A program made the translations under genes and the position numbers. DNA of 20,068 bases from Bacteroidota bacterium (GTDB lineage: Bacteria; Bacteroidota; Bacteroidia; Sphingobacteriales; Sphingobacteriaceae): positions 1 through 20,068 of the forward strand of contig JABDBT010000040.1 in the NCBI GenBank assembly GCA_013288465.1, given 5' to 3'. How positions within the stretch are numbered: position 1 is the first letter of the stretch; the number at the start of each line of letters is the position of its first letter. The notes beneath the pieces are model-generated. The model searched no databases and was not told the origin of the DNA. It saw only the letters and a program-made list of their open reading frames with translations. Shown here piece by piece: positions 6,924 through 14,935 of this stretch.

Positions 6924-8258
6924 TTAGCGAATAAACCCCATCCGTTTACCCGTCTTAGTTGTAGTAAACGCATTGTTGCTCCAGGCTAAATTGCCCGATA
7001 CAATGGTGTGCTTAATTTGGGATTGAAAGGTAGTTCCCTCAAATGGACTCCATTTAGATTTGTATAGAATATTGTCTTTGTTCACTTTCCACGGGTTGTT
7101 CAAATCAACCAAAACCAAATCGGCCCAATAACCCTCGCGTATAAAACCACGCTTTTCAACCTGGAAACAGGTAGCCACATTATGCGCTGTTTTTTCGACT
7201 ATCTGTTCTAAAGTTATTTTGCCTTTATGATAAAGTTCAAGCAGTGCAGGCAGCGCGTGCTGTACCAGCGGACCGCCGGATGGAGCTTGTAAGTAAGGTT
7301 GTGATTTCTCCTCAATAGTATGTGGCGCATGGTCGGTGGCTATAACATCAATTCGCCCTTCTAATACGGCTTTTAAAATACCTTCGCGGTCATTTGCTGT
7401 TTTTATAGCCGGGTTCCATTTGATGAGGTTGCCCTTGGTTTCATAGTCTTCGTCCGAGAACCATAAATGGTGTACACAGGCCTCAGCGGTAATTCGTTTA
7501 TCAGCCAGTGGGATAGTGTTGTCAAACAAGTGCGTTTCCTTTTCCGTAGAAATATGAAGGATATGCAAACGCGTATTATGCTTTTTAGCCAGTTCAACCG
7601 CCATTGACGATGATAGGTAGCAAGCCTCTTCACTCCTGATCTTTGGATGCAATTTCACCGGTATATTATCGCCCAATAATTGCTTATAATGGTTCAAATT
7701 GCTCTTAATGGTCGCCTCGTCCTCGCAATGCGTAGCAATCAACATGGGCGATTGCCTAAACAAATTCTCCAGCGTTGCCGGATTATCCACCAACATATTG
7801 CCCGTTGATGAGCCCATAAACACCTTGATACCGCAAACCCTGGTAATATCGGTACGCAATACCTCATCCAAATTATCGTTGGACGCGCCCATGAAAAAAG
7901 AGTAGTTAGCCAGCGAGTTATGTGCAGCTATTTGATATTTTTCTTCTAATAATTTCTGTGTTAGCGTGTTGGGCACGGTGTTAGGCATTTCCATAAACGA
8001 AGTAATACCACCCGCTACCGCCGCCCGCGATTCGGTATAAATATCACCTTTATGCGTTAACCCCGGTTCGCGAAAATGCACCTGGTCGTCAATTAAGCCG
8101 GGCAAAAGATGCAGGCCTTCGGCATTTATTACCTCGTCAGCATCAACATCAATAATTGAATCTATAAGTTCAATAAAACCGTCTTTAACCAATATATCAG
8201 CTATATATTGCTTGTTTTCATTTACAATGGTTGCGGATTTGATGAGGATTGTAGCCAT
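6924..8258 (-). CDS. pyrC: Dihydroorotase (class I), pyrimidine biosynthesis
   Basis: At 444 residues this matches class I dihydroorotases, which interconvert N-carbamoyl-L-aspartate and dihydroorotate in the cytosol. Metal and catalytic motifs are in order: PGLIDDQVHFREPG (53-66), the carboxylated lysine in GIKVFMGSSTG (Lys145), THCEDE (His177), LHILHIS (His235) and IATDHAPH (Asp309). The usual HxH of the first metal site reads Gln59-Val-His61 here. This variant is, as far as I recall, common in Bacteroidota homologues, but it makes full activity less certain. Allantoinase or another amidohydrolase is the alternative. A direct repeat lies just upstream of the start. Confidence 0.9.
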   Translation of the reverse strand: MATILIKSATIVNENKQYIADILVKDGFIELIDSIIDVDADEVINAEGLHLLPGLIDDQVHFREPGLTHKGDIYTESRAAVAGGITSFMEMPNTVPNTLTQKLLEEKYQIAAHNSLANYSFFMGASNDNLDEVLRTDITRVCGIKVFMGSSTGNMLVDNPATLENLFRQSPMLIATHCEDEATIKSNLNHYKQLLGDNIPVKLHPKIRSEEACYLSSSMAVELAKKHNTRLHILHISTEKETHLFDNTIPLADKRITAEACVHHLWFSDEDYETKGNLIKWNPAIKTANDREGILKAVLEGRIDVIATDHAPHTIEEKSQPYLQAPSGGPLVQHALPALLELYHKGKITLEQIVEKTAHNVATCFQVEKRGFIREGYWADLVLVDLNNPWKVNKDNILYKSKWSPFEGTTFQSQIKHTIVSGNLAWSNNAFTTTKTGKRMGFIR

Positions 8259-8263
8259 TTATT

Positions 8264-8295
8264 ATTTCGGATTTCGAATGTTCAATTTCGGATTT
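8264..8295. repeat. Short direct repeat ATTTCGGATTT before pyrC
   Basis: ATTTCGGATTT occurs at 8264-8274 and 8285-8295, 21 nt apart, immediately upstream of the pyrC ATG (minus-strand start at 8258). Read on the coding strand it gives AAATCCGAAAT twice. It is another case of repeated short words next to a start codon in this window. Confidence 0.6.
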
Positions 8296-8373
8296 GTATT
8301 GTCTTCAAAATTAACACTATTATTTGTATTGAATTAACGCATCTAAAGAACAAAAAACCTTTCCTCTTTTCCT

Positions 8374-8778
8374 TCAAACAGGCCAATGGAAACACAGCCT
8401 ATACCCGTCAGGGTCGGTAAGGTTTAGTGCCTTCCAGCCATATTGGGTTATAAATGGTTTCTTTACGTTAAAGCCTTTATCGTGCAGGTAAGTGTACAGG
8501 GCGTCGGTATCCCGGCAACCAAAATAGAACGTGATATCTGAATGGCCGGTTATGCGCATTATATCAGGTTGTGCGGGCCGGTTTGCCTTTTCATAAGCGG
8601 TGTTTAGCATCAACACAATGTCGTTCAATTGCAGCATAACCCAATCAACATCATCGCCCTCGCCAGATGACCCTGTGATTTTAAAACCCAAAACATCCCG
8701 GTAAAACCCAAGCGAAACAGGCATATCAAAAACCTGTATATAAGGCGCCATTCCCTCAAAATTTGTTGCCATGATCAT
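8374..8778 (-). CDS. VOC (glyoxalase/bleomycin-resistance) superfamily protein
   Basis: This 134-residue protein has the paired beta-alpha-beta-beta-beta pattern of VOC proteins. The first module runs from YIQVFDMPVSLGFYRDVLGFKI (about 13-34) to WVMLQLNDIVLMLN. The second runs from ITFYFGCRDTDALYTYL to WKALNLTDPDGYRLCFHW. The substrate cannot be read from sequence; family members include glyoxalases, dioxygenases and antibiotic-binding proteins. A second ATG at 8772 (MATNFEGMAPYI) is an equally good start. The gene diverges from the RNA helicase gene. Confidence 0.85.
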   Translation of the reverse strand: MIMATNFEGMAPYIQVFDMPVSLGFYRDVLGFKITGSSGEGDDVDWVMLQLNDIVLMLNTAYEKANRPAQPDIMRITGHSDITFYFGCRDTDALYTYLHDKGFNVKKPFITQYGWKALNLTDPDGYRLCFHWPV

Positions 8779-8814
8779 TGCAGTATGAAAACTAAAGTTA
8801 ATAATTCGCGATTT

Positions 8815-8847
8815 AGATTTGTCAACTTTTAAAAAGTTGACAAATCT
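8815..8847. repeat. Perfect 33-nt palindrome in a divergent promoter region
   Basis: AGATTTGTCAACTTTT (8815-8830) and AAAAGTTGACAAATCT (8832-8847) are exact reverse complements around a single A. The element lies between two divergently transcribed genes (VOC minus, helicase plus), so it cannot be the terminator of either. It could be a dispersed palindromic repeat or a binding site for a dimeric regulator. Confidence 0.85.
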
Positions 8848-8859
8848 TTCCGGTTAAAA

Positions 8860-8926
8860 CATTCCGCAATCAACACTCCGCAATCCGAATTCAAAACTTC
8901 CGGACTTACCAACTTCCGGACTTTCC
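8860..8926. repeat. Word repeats upstream of the RNA helicase gene
   Basis: AACTTCCGGACTTACC (8895-8910) is followed directly by AACTTCCGGACTTTCC (8911-8926), a 16-nt tandem with one mismatch. Before it, the 21-nt segment at 8860-8880 (CATTCCGCAATCAACACTCC..) matches 18840-18860, upstream of ccmB, at 19 of 21 positions. Confidence 0.7.
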
Positions 8927-8938
8927 GACTATAAACCC

Positions 8939-8946
8939 TATCTTTG
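8939..8946 (+). promoter_or_regulatory. Bacteroidota-type -7 box, likely leaderless start
   Basis: TATCTTTG matches the TAnnTTTG -7 consensus of the Bacteroidota primary sigma factor. Only four bases (CCCC) separate it from the helicase ATG at 8951. A start site 5-8 nt downstream of the box would lie at or within the ATG, so the mRNA may have almost no leader. No clear -33 TTG was identified. Confidence 0.55.
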
Positions 8947-8950
8947 CCCC

Positions 8951-10303
8951 ATGGCAGTAACTTTTGAGGATTTTGATTTTAACCGGCAAATTTTAAATGC
9001 CATTGCCGATGCGGGTTATACCGAGGCTACGCCTATTCAGCAAAAAGCAATTCCGCCTATATTGAACGGGCAGGATGTAATGGGTATAGCGCAAACCGGT
9101 ACCGGTAAAACTGCGGCTTATGTATTGCCTATTTTGATGAGACTGAAATACGCGCAGGGCGATCATGCCCGCGCCCTCATTATAGCGCCCACCCGCGAAC
9201 TGGCTTTGCAGATAGAGGATAATATAAAAACATTTGCCGCCAATACCGATCTGCGGGTAGTGGCCATGTACGGTGGCCTGGGTCCTAAAACACAAATTGA
9301 GCTGATAAATAAAGGGGCGGATATTATTGTGGCTACTCCCGGCCGTTTTATGGATATTTATTTAGCGGGCCATATAGTCACCAAAACCCTGCAGGTGCTA
9401 GTGCTTGATGAAGCCGATAAGATGATGGATATGGGCTTTATGCCGCAGATAAACCGGATATTGGAGGTGGTGCCACGCAAACGGCAAAACCTGTTATTTT
9501 CGGCTACCATGTCTGATAAGATACACCAGCTATCAGCTAACTTCCTGGAGTTTCCCACAGTTATTGAAGTTAGTCCGCAGGCTACACCGGCCGAAACGGT
9601 TGTACAAAAACTGTACTATGTGCCCAATGTAAAAACCAAGATCAACTTGTTAAAAAAACTGCTCGACGAAGAAGGAAATATCACCAAGCTGATGATATTT
9701 TGTAAGACACGTACAGCTGCCGAGGATGTATATAAATTTTTGTCGAGGAAGTTTGGCGAAACCGAGGTAAAGGTATTACATGCCAACAAAGGGCAAAATA
9801 CGCGTATCAACTCCATGAACGCGTTTAAAAACGATGAAGTAAAAATACTGGTGGCTACTGACGTGGCATCGCGCGGTATTGATGTGAGCGATGTGAGCCA
9901 TGTTATTAATTTTGATGTGCCTGTAGTAATTGAAGATTATGTGCATAGGATAGGGCGTACGGGTCGGGCATTACAATCGGGCGAGGCAATTACCTTTTGT
10001 AACCCCGCCGAAGAATATTACCTGCATAAAATACAAAAGCTGATAAGGCAAACCGTGCCTGTATTTAATATACCTGCCGAAGTATTTGTGGAAGTTACAC
10101 CTTACGAGGAAAAACAAGACCAGGACCGGGAGATAGATATGCAAAAGCGTAAAGATGACCCTGAGTTTAAAGGCGCCTTCCACGAAAAGAAAACCGCTAA
10201 CCAGCATAAAAAATTTGATGCTGCAAAAGCAAAAAAGTTAGGATATCCTAAACCAGGCGCGAAAAAAGACGGAAAAAGTAGAGGTTTTAAAAAGAAACAC
10301 TAA
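8951..10303 (+). CDS. DEAD-box ATP-dependent RNA helicase (RhlE-like)
   Basis: The 450-residue protein has all core motifs in order: Q motif (FEDF to TPIQQKAIP, 5-35), motif I AQTGTGKT (47-54), PTRELA (80-85), GG (108-109), TPGR (129-132), DEAD (153-156), SAT (184-186), ATDVASRGID (302-311) and HRIGRTGR (332-339). The C-terminal tail beyond about residue 390 is rich in Lys, Arg and Asp, fitting RNA binding. It unwinds short RNA duplexes, with likely work in ribosome assembly or RNA decay. RhlE is the closest subgroup by motif layout, but the assignment to a named helicase is tentative. A REP hairpin begins three bases after the stop. Confidence 0.95.
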   Translation: MAVTFEDFDFNRQILNAIADAGYTEATPIQQKAIPPILNGQDVMGIAQTGTGKTAAYVLPILMRLKYAQGDHARALIIAPTRELALQIEDNIKTFAANTDLRVVAMYGGLGPKTQIELINKGADIIVATPGRFMDIYLAGHIVTKTLQVLVLDEADKMMDMGFMPQINRILEVVPRKRQNLLFSATMSDKIHQLSANFLEFPTVIEVSPQATPAETVVQKLYYVPNVKTKINLLKKLLDEEGNITKLMIFCKTRTAAEDVYKFLSRKFGETEVKVLHANKGQNTRINSMNAFKNDEVKILVATDVASRGIDVSDVSHVINFDVPVVIEDYVHRIGRTGRALQSGEAITFCNPAEEYYLHKIQKLIRQTVPVFNIPAEVFVEVTPYEEKQDQDREIDMQKRKDDPEFKGAFHEKKTANQHKKFDAAKAKKLGYPKPGAKKDGKSRGFKKKH

Positions 10304-10305
10304 AA

Positions 10306-10361
10306 CCCTCTTTGCGCGCAGCGAAGAGAGGGTGCTCCAGCGAAGCGTAGAGCGGGTGAGT
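10306..10361. repeat. Single REP unit downstream of the helicase gene
   Basis: 10306-10332 is identical to the 27-nt unit at 3312-3338, and GGGTGAGT at 10354-10361 matches 3360-3367, with related sequence between. It starts three bases after the helicase stop. As RNA the unit can fold into a hairpin, so it might protect the 3' end or weaken read-through into the following genes. Confidence 0.85.
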
Positions 10362-10394
10362 TATCGCCAATATGCAAGGCAAAACGTAATTACA

Positions 10395-10661
10395 ATGAAA
10401 TACAGAATAACACCTTTAAACTTTGCCAGCGCGGCGTTATTGCTCTTGTCGGCTTATACCTTTATAAAAGGGGTAAGCGTTGTGGGCAGTAAAACCATCC
10501 ATTTAGGTACGGCAATGGGCTTAATATTTTTATTATTTGCTTTTGTAGTGTCATTTATGGACCTTATGCTGCGTAATTTTTTTCCGGAAACTAAAAAATT
10601 GTGGCTAATAGAATTAAGCTTTATAACTTTGGCCGCAGTAATACTTTTAATTGTAAAATAA
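10395..10661 (+). CDS. Small membrane protein of unknown function
   Basis: The ATG at 10395 gives 88 residues; the frame is open further upstream only because it crosses the REP unit. There are three hydrophobic segments (about 9-27, 37-58 and 69-87) with a short charged loop RNFFPETKKLW between the last two. I do not recognise the family. It ends 6 nt before gldC on the same strand, so the two are probably co-transcribed. Confidence 0.7.
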   Translation: MKYRITPLNFASAALLLLSAYTFIKGVSVVGSKTIHLGTAMGLIFLLFAFVVSFMDLMLRNFFPETKKLWLIELSFITLAAVILLIVK

Positions 10662-10667
10662 CTATAA

Positions 10668-10997
10668 ATGAAGACCGCTGAAATTAAGCTGACGATAGAC
10701 CTTGACGATAACAACGTTCCCGAAAAAATTATGTGGGAATCAACCGATGCGCAAAACCAGGACGCGTTGCCTGTAAAGTCAATAATGCTGGCCCTTTGGG
10801 ATCAGAATTATAAAAACGCTTTACGTATTGACCTGTGGACAAAAGATATGCCTGTTGATGAAATGAAACTGTTTTTTTATCAAACACTAATGACCATGGG
10901 CGATAGTTTTTTACGCGCTACCGGCGAAACAAATATTATTGAAGACCTGCGCGATTACTGCGCTCACTTTGCCGAAAAAATGGAAATATCTAAATAA
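10668..10997 (+). CDS. gldC: GldC-like protein (gliding motility protein homologue)
   Basis: The 109-residue cytosolic protein matches GldC in length and sequence: VPEKIMWESTDA (about 17-28), LRIDLWTKDMPVDEMKLFF (about 52-70), FLRATGETN and DYCAHFAEKMEI near the end. In Flavobacterium gldC lies beside gldB and supports gliding. In Sphingobacteriaceae GldC homologues occur without gliding, so the role here is open. No gldB or other gld gene is visible; the neighbours are two small membrane proteins, 6 nt before and 7 nt after, in an apparent operon. Confidence 0.85.
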   Translation: MKTAEIKLTIDLDDNNVPEKIMWESTDAQNQDALPVKSIMLALWDQNYKNALRIDLWTKDMPVDEMKLFFYQTLMTMGDSFLRATGETNIIEDLRDYCAHFAEKMEISK

Positions 10998-11004
10998 TAC
11001 GTCT

Positions 11005-11409
11005 ATGCGCCCGCTTACCTTTATTGCATTTATTGGTTTTGTTTTACTGATAGCGGCTACTTATTGCCCAATGCTCCGCCTGTTCCCTTTCCCAAGCTGG
11101 GATGTGTATGACCTTAATAAACCTTACGGCATGGTTATGCTGCTGGTATTTGTTATAGGCATAATTGGTACAGTTTTTAACCAGCCTAAAATAATCAGGA
11201 TGGCCGCTCTGTTGTCCTTGTTTTTGGTTGTTGTGTTTTATATTGCTTCGGTTTTAAAGGTCGAAACAAGTTTTAGCTTTATACCGTTTAAAGCAATTGC
11301 AGGGTTTTTATCAAAACAAATTAAGTTTAAATGGGGTTGGTATATATTGGCTACTGGGCAACTGTTTGCTTTAGCGGGGGTTATCAACAAAAAGAAAAAA
11401 TTTAACTAA
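11005..11409 (+). CDS. Four-segment membrane protein of unknown function
   Basis: The start at 11005 (MRPLTFIAFIGFVLLIAATY) follows the gldC stop by 7 nt; an earlier in-frame ATG at 10939 lies inside gldC and is rejected. The 134 residues contain four hydrophobic segments (about 4-21, 41-59, 66-87 and 110-127) and a basic tail NKKKKFN. I do not recognise the family. The spacing argues for one operon with gldC and the upstream small membrane protein. A 92-nt gap separates it from the sensor kinase. Confidence 0.7.
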   Translation: MRPLTFIAFIGFVLLIAATYCPMLRLFPFPSWDVYDLNKPYGMVMLLVFVIGIIGTVFNQPKIIRMAALLSLFLVVVFYIASVLKVETSFSFIPFKAIAGFLSKQIKFKWGWYILATGQLFALAGVINKKKKFN

Positions 11410-11444
11410 TTTTATTGGTTGCATTAAATTGGTGAAAATAATTT

Positions 11445-11460
11445 CCGGTTTAACAACCGG
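11445..11460. promoter_or_regulatory. Small hairpin upstream of the hybrid kinase gene
   Basis: CCGGTT (11445-11450) and AACCGG (11455-11460) form a perfect 6-bp stem with a TAAC loop. It lies 42 nt before the kinase start. There is no T-run, so an operator or a weak structural stop is more likely than a standard terminator. Confidence 0.3.
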
Positions 11461-11501
11461 CCGTATCAGGATTACGTACTTTACACATTAAACCTTACTA
11501 A

Positions 11502-12221
11502 ATGTTAAAAATATCCTTTCGCAACCAGGTACTCATAGGGTTTGCTGTTTCTATAATTTTGGTATTGGTTATTGGCATACTCTCCTACAGCAGTATTACA
11601 AAGTTTAGGGAAGATACCGCATGGGTTGATCATACCCAAAAAGTTATTAAAACATCAAGCGATGTTTTGCAGCTAATGGTGGATGCCGAAACAGGTATGC
11701 GCGGCTATGGAGCAACCGAAAAACCGGTATTTCTTGATCCTTATTTTGCGGCTATACCCAAAATCCACACGGATGTTAACCAGCTTAAACAACTTATACA
11801 GGATAACCCTATACAGGTAAGGCGGGTTGACTCGATGTCCACCCTGGTCGAACTTCAACTACATATTTTAAAAACAGATGTTGAAACGCGCCCCGTTAAA
11901 GGGCTCGATTATATGGTGCAAAACAATATGTTTTTAAACGGGAAACAAAATATGGATCAAATCCGTGCTTTGAATGACCATTTGATAAAAACAGAAGGCA
12001 GCCTGTTAACTATACGCAAAGCCAGTTCGCAACAGGCATCAACCAGCGCTATTGTTATTATAGTTACAGGTTCGCTGATCTTCCTGGTTATTATTATTGT
12101 ATTGTTCTTTTTCATACAGGGGACTTTTGAGCAACAGAAAAAATTGAAGAGGAAATACGGGTTAGCAATGTTGAGCTGGCAAAGGTATTGGCCGAAAATG
12201 AAGCAAAAAACTGGCTGTTAA
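11502..12221 (+). CDS. Hybrid histidine kinase, N-terminal sensor half (CHASE3), frame-broken
   Basis: This frame encodes the sensing half of a large kinase: a membrane segment (about 9-29), a periplasmic CHASE3 domain (about 36-178) with the hallmark DAETGMRGYGATEKPVFLDP (61-80), and a second membrane segment (about 183-205). After GTFEQQKK the frame changes to a basic, non-family tail and stops at 12221. The -1 frame, from the A-run at 12138-12143 on, reads KIEEEIRVSNVELAKVLAE and leads without a stop into the GAF-kinase part. The two parts would make one protein of about 1,144 residues. The ligand of the CHASE3 domain is unknown. Confidence 0.8.
   Translation: MLKISFRNQVLIGFAVSIILVLVIGILSYSSITKFREDTAWVDHTQKVIKTSSDVLQLMVDAETGMRGYGATEKPVFLDPYFAAIPKIHTDVNQLKQLIQDNPIQVRRVDSMSTLVELQLHILKTDVETRPVKGLDYMVQNNMFLNGKQNMDQIRALNDHLIKTEGSLLTIRKASSQQASTSAIVIIVTGSLIFLVIIIVLFFFIQGTFEQQKKLKRKYGLAMLSWQRYWPKMKQKTGC
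12138..12143 (+). other. Reading-frame break at an A6 run in the first hybrid kinase
   Basis: CAG is followed by six A and then TTG. Seven A, or a -1 ribosomal slip, would join the CHASE3 half to the kinase half in frame. In the -1 frame there is a TGA at 12128-12130 just upstream, so the switch must fall between 12131 and the stop of the first frame at 12219. The coiled-coil-like peptide after the run fixes it close to the A tract. Confidence 0.75.
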
Positions 12222-14935
12222 CCGGAACGGGCCTGTTAAACGAAAAAATGCAGGGCCAGCAAAGCGAAAAAGAACTGGCCGGTAATGTACTTGCCGAGGT
12301 TTGCAACTATGTTAAAGCTTTAACAGGCACTTTTTACTTGTATAATGAAAAAGAAAATCAGCTTGATCTGTATGCGTCACACGCGTTTCATGATCATGCT
12401 GCATTAAAAAGCAAGGTTAAATTAACCGAAGGCTGGATAGGGCAGGTGGCAAAGGATAAAAAGGCAGCCATTGTTAAAGGTAAGTTAAATGATAAGTTAA
12501 CCCTCGAATCATCGCTGGTGCAGGATGCTTTGATTGAAAGTATTATTGTGCCTTTCTTTTTTGATAAAAAGTTGAAAGGTGTAATGGAAGTTGCCTTCAG
12601 AGATGAACTGAGCGAAAGTACCCGCAACTTTATTTTAGCTGTTGCAAATGATATAGGTATTGCCGTAAATACGGCCCAGGCCCGTACCATTATGCATGAT
12701 TTGTTTGAAGAAACCCAGCAACAGGCCGAAGAACTATCAGCGCAACAGGAAGAAATGCGTGTTACCAATGAAGAACTGATGAATAAAACAGAAATGTTGC
12801 AGGCATCAGAAGAGGAGCTGAGGGTACAACAGGAAGAGTTACGTACAATTAATGCCGAATCAGAAGAAAAGGCTAGTTTGCTTGAAGAAAAGAACCAGGC
12901 CATTGAAGAGGCCCGCGCAGCTATAAATATCAAGGTAGAAGAACTGGAAGTTACCGGTAAATACAAATCGGAATTTTTGGCAAATATGAGCCATGAGTTA
13001 CGCACTCCTTTAAACAGCATACTGGTATTGGCGCGCATATTAAAAGATAATAAACCCGCTAATTTGTCCGAAGATCAGATAAAATACGCCAGCGTAATAT
13101 TTAATGCCGGTACCGACTTGCTTATGCTGATCAATGATATATTGGACCTGTCAAAGATCGAATCGGGTAAGCTGGATATGCAAAATGAATTTATTAATGT
13201 AGCCGACATTTTAGACGATATGGAAATGCTGTTTACTGAAATAGCGGCCAGCAAAAACATTAAATATACACACACCACCACCAATGTACCCCGACAGGTA
13301 TTTACCGACAAGGGCCGGGTTGAACAGGTGCTTAAAAACTTACTTTCAAACGCGTTTAAGTTTACGCCAGATAATGGTTCCATCGCTATAAATGTCCTCC
13401 CCGGCGATAAAGAAAATACCATTGCCTTCCATATCAAAGATTCGGGCATAGGGATTTCCAAAGACAAACAAAAGATAATATTCGAAGCATTTCAGCAGGC
13501 CGATGGCTCAACAAGCCGCAAATACGGTGGTACAGGGTTAGGTTTATCTATAAGCCGCGAACTGGCTGCCTTATTAGGTGGTGCTATAAGCCTGGTTAGC
13601 GAACCCGGCAGCGGAAGCGAGTTTATATTGACCATTCCCTTCAAAGCTAAAGAGGCTGTAGTAACCGATGAAGCAATACCCGAAGTACAAACTTTAAAGC
13701 CGGTTGCGGAGTTTTTAAAACCGGTTAAAAGTCTGGCGAAAAAGGCCAATCACGAACCCACCGTAGTTATTGTTGAAGACGATAAAAACTTCGCCAATAT
13801 TTTGCAAGACTATGCCCATGACCATGGTTATAAATCAATTATGGTTTATGAAGGTACAGGTGCCGTTGACATCATTAAAGAAAATCAGCCCGACGCGGTT
13901 ATATTGGATATTATGCTCCCCGGTAAAGATGGATGGCAAATACTAAAAGAATTAAAGAAATCAGATGAAACCGCGCATATCCCGGTACATTTAATGTCGG
14001 CAGGCGAAGCGGCAGCTAATAAAGTAAAGCGCGAGGGTGCTATCAGTTTTCTTAAGAAACCAATTGATACTGCCGCCCTTGACAAACTATTCACCGATAT
14101 AATGCGGCAGGGAGGGGACGAGTTTACGCAAATATTGCTTGTTGAGGATCATAAAGCGCAAAGCCAGGCATTAAAAGAATTGATGCTGAGCAACGGTATT
14201 ACGGTCGATCAGGCGTTTGACGGCGAATCGGCGTTTAAAATGTTGCACGAAAAGGAGTACCAATGTGTAATACTTGATTTGAACTTGCCCGATATTTCGG
14301 GGCTCGACCTTTTGGATAAGATCAAAGCGGTTGATAAATTCACCTCGCTGCCGGTTATCATTAACACGGCCATGGAATTGGATAAGTCATCCGTAAGCCG
14401 CTTGATGAAATATGCAGATGCAATGGTTGTTAAAACAAATAAGTCATCAGACAGGTTAATAGATGAAGTAAACCTGTTTTTAAACAAGATAAGCGAAACT
14501 AACCCGATCCCAATGCCCGCACCGGCCAAAGCTATGATGACCACTACCCGAAAAGATATCATTAAAGGAAAAAAAGTATTAATTGTTGACGATGACATGC
14601 GCAACATATTTGCTTTAAGTAGCGCGCTTGAAGGTTATGACCTGCTTGTTGAAATAGCAGTTGACGGCGAAGATGCCATTGCCAAGCTGGAAAACATACC
14701 AGATATTGATATTGTGCTGATGGATATTATGATGCCCAAAATGGATGGGTATGAAGCTACAAGGCATATAAGGCAACAAAGTAAATGGGCAAAACTGCCT
14801 GTTATAGCACTAACGGCCAAGGCAATGAAGGACGACAGGGAAAAATGTATAGCCGCCGGTGCCAATGATTATATTACAAAACCCGTTGATATTGACAGGC
14901 TGATATCATTAATGCAGTTGTGGCTTGAAAAATAA
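12188..14935 (+). CDS. Hybrid histidine kinase, C-terminal half: GAF, HisKA, HATPase, three receivers
   Basis: Residue numbers count from a TTG at 12188; the real start is probably the upstream CHASE3 frame, since no ATG or ribosome site is near. Order: GAF (about 25-168), Glu/Gln-rich coiled coil (about 174-254), HisKA with phospho-His269 in NMSHELRTP, HATPase with Asn388 (LLSNAFKF), DSGIGIS (418-424) and GGTGLGLS (447-454), then receivers with phospho-Asp574, Asp697 and Asp846. All key residues are present, so the relay parts look functional if translated. The stop overlaps the cheR start (TAATG), suggesting coupling. No Hpt domain is visible in the cluster. Confidence 0.88.
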   Translation: MAENEAKNWLLTGTGLLNEKMQGQQSEKELAGNVLAEVCNYVKALTGTFYLYNEKENQLDLYASHAFHDHAALKSKVKLTEGWIGQVAKDKKAAIVKGKLNDKLTLESSLVQDALIESIIVPFFFDKKLKGVMEVAFRDELSESTRNFILAVANDIGIAVNTAQARTIMHDLFEETQQQAEELSAQQEEMRVTNEELMNKTEMLQASEEELRVQQEELRTINAESEEKASLLEEKNQAIEEARAAINIKVEELEVTGKYKSEFLANMSHELRTPLNSILVLARILKDNKPANLSEDQIKYASVIFNAGTDLLMLINDILDLSKIESGKLDMQNEFINVADILDDMEMLFTEIAASKNIKYTHTTTNVPRQVFTDKGRVEQVLKNLLSNAFKFTPDNGSIAINVLPGDKENTIAFHIKDSGIGISKDKQKIIFEAFQQADGSTSRKYGGTGLGLSISRELAALLGGAISLVSEPGSGSEFILTIPFKAKEAVVTDEAIPEVQTLKPVAEFLKPVKSLAKKANHEPTVVIVEDDKNFANILQDYAHDHGYKSIMVYEGTGAVDIIKENQPDAVILDIMLPGKDGWQILKELKKSDETAHIPVHLMSAGEAAANKVKREGAISFLKKPIDTAALDKLFTDIMRQGGDEFTQILLVEDHKAQSQALKELMLSNGITVDQAFDGESAFKMLHEKEYQCVILDLNLPDISGLDLLDKIKAVDKFTSLPVIINTAMELDKSSVSRLMKYADAMVVKTNKSSDRLIDEVNLFLNKISETNPIPMPAPAKAMMTTTRKDIIKGKKVLIVDDDMRNIFALSSALEGYDLLVEIAVDGEDAIAKLENIPDIDIVLMDIMMPKMDGYEATRHIRQQSKWAKLPVIALTAKAMKDDREKCIAAGANDYITKPVDIDRLISLMQLWLEK

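Noticed and set aside
10332..10394. N-terminal extension of the small membrane protein into the REP unit
   Set aside because: The added 21 residues come from repeat DNA, and the ATG at 10395 gives a normal membrane-protein start.
12394..13038. 214-codon minus-strand open frame
   Set aside because: Antisense shadow of the kinase GAF and coiled coil; Ser/Ala-rich translation typical of a reversed frame.
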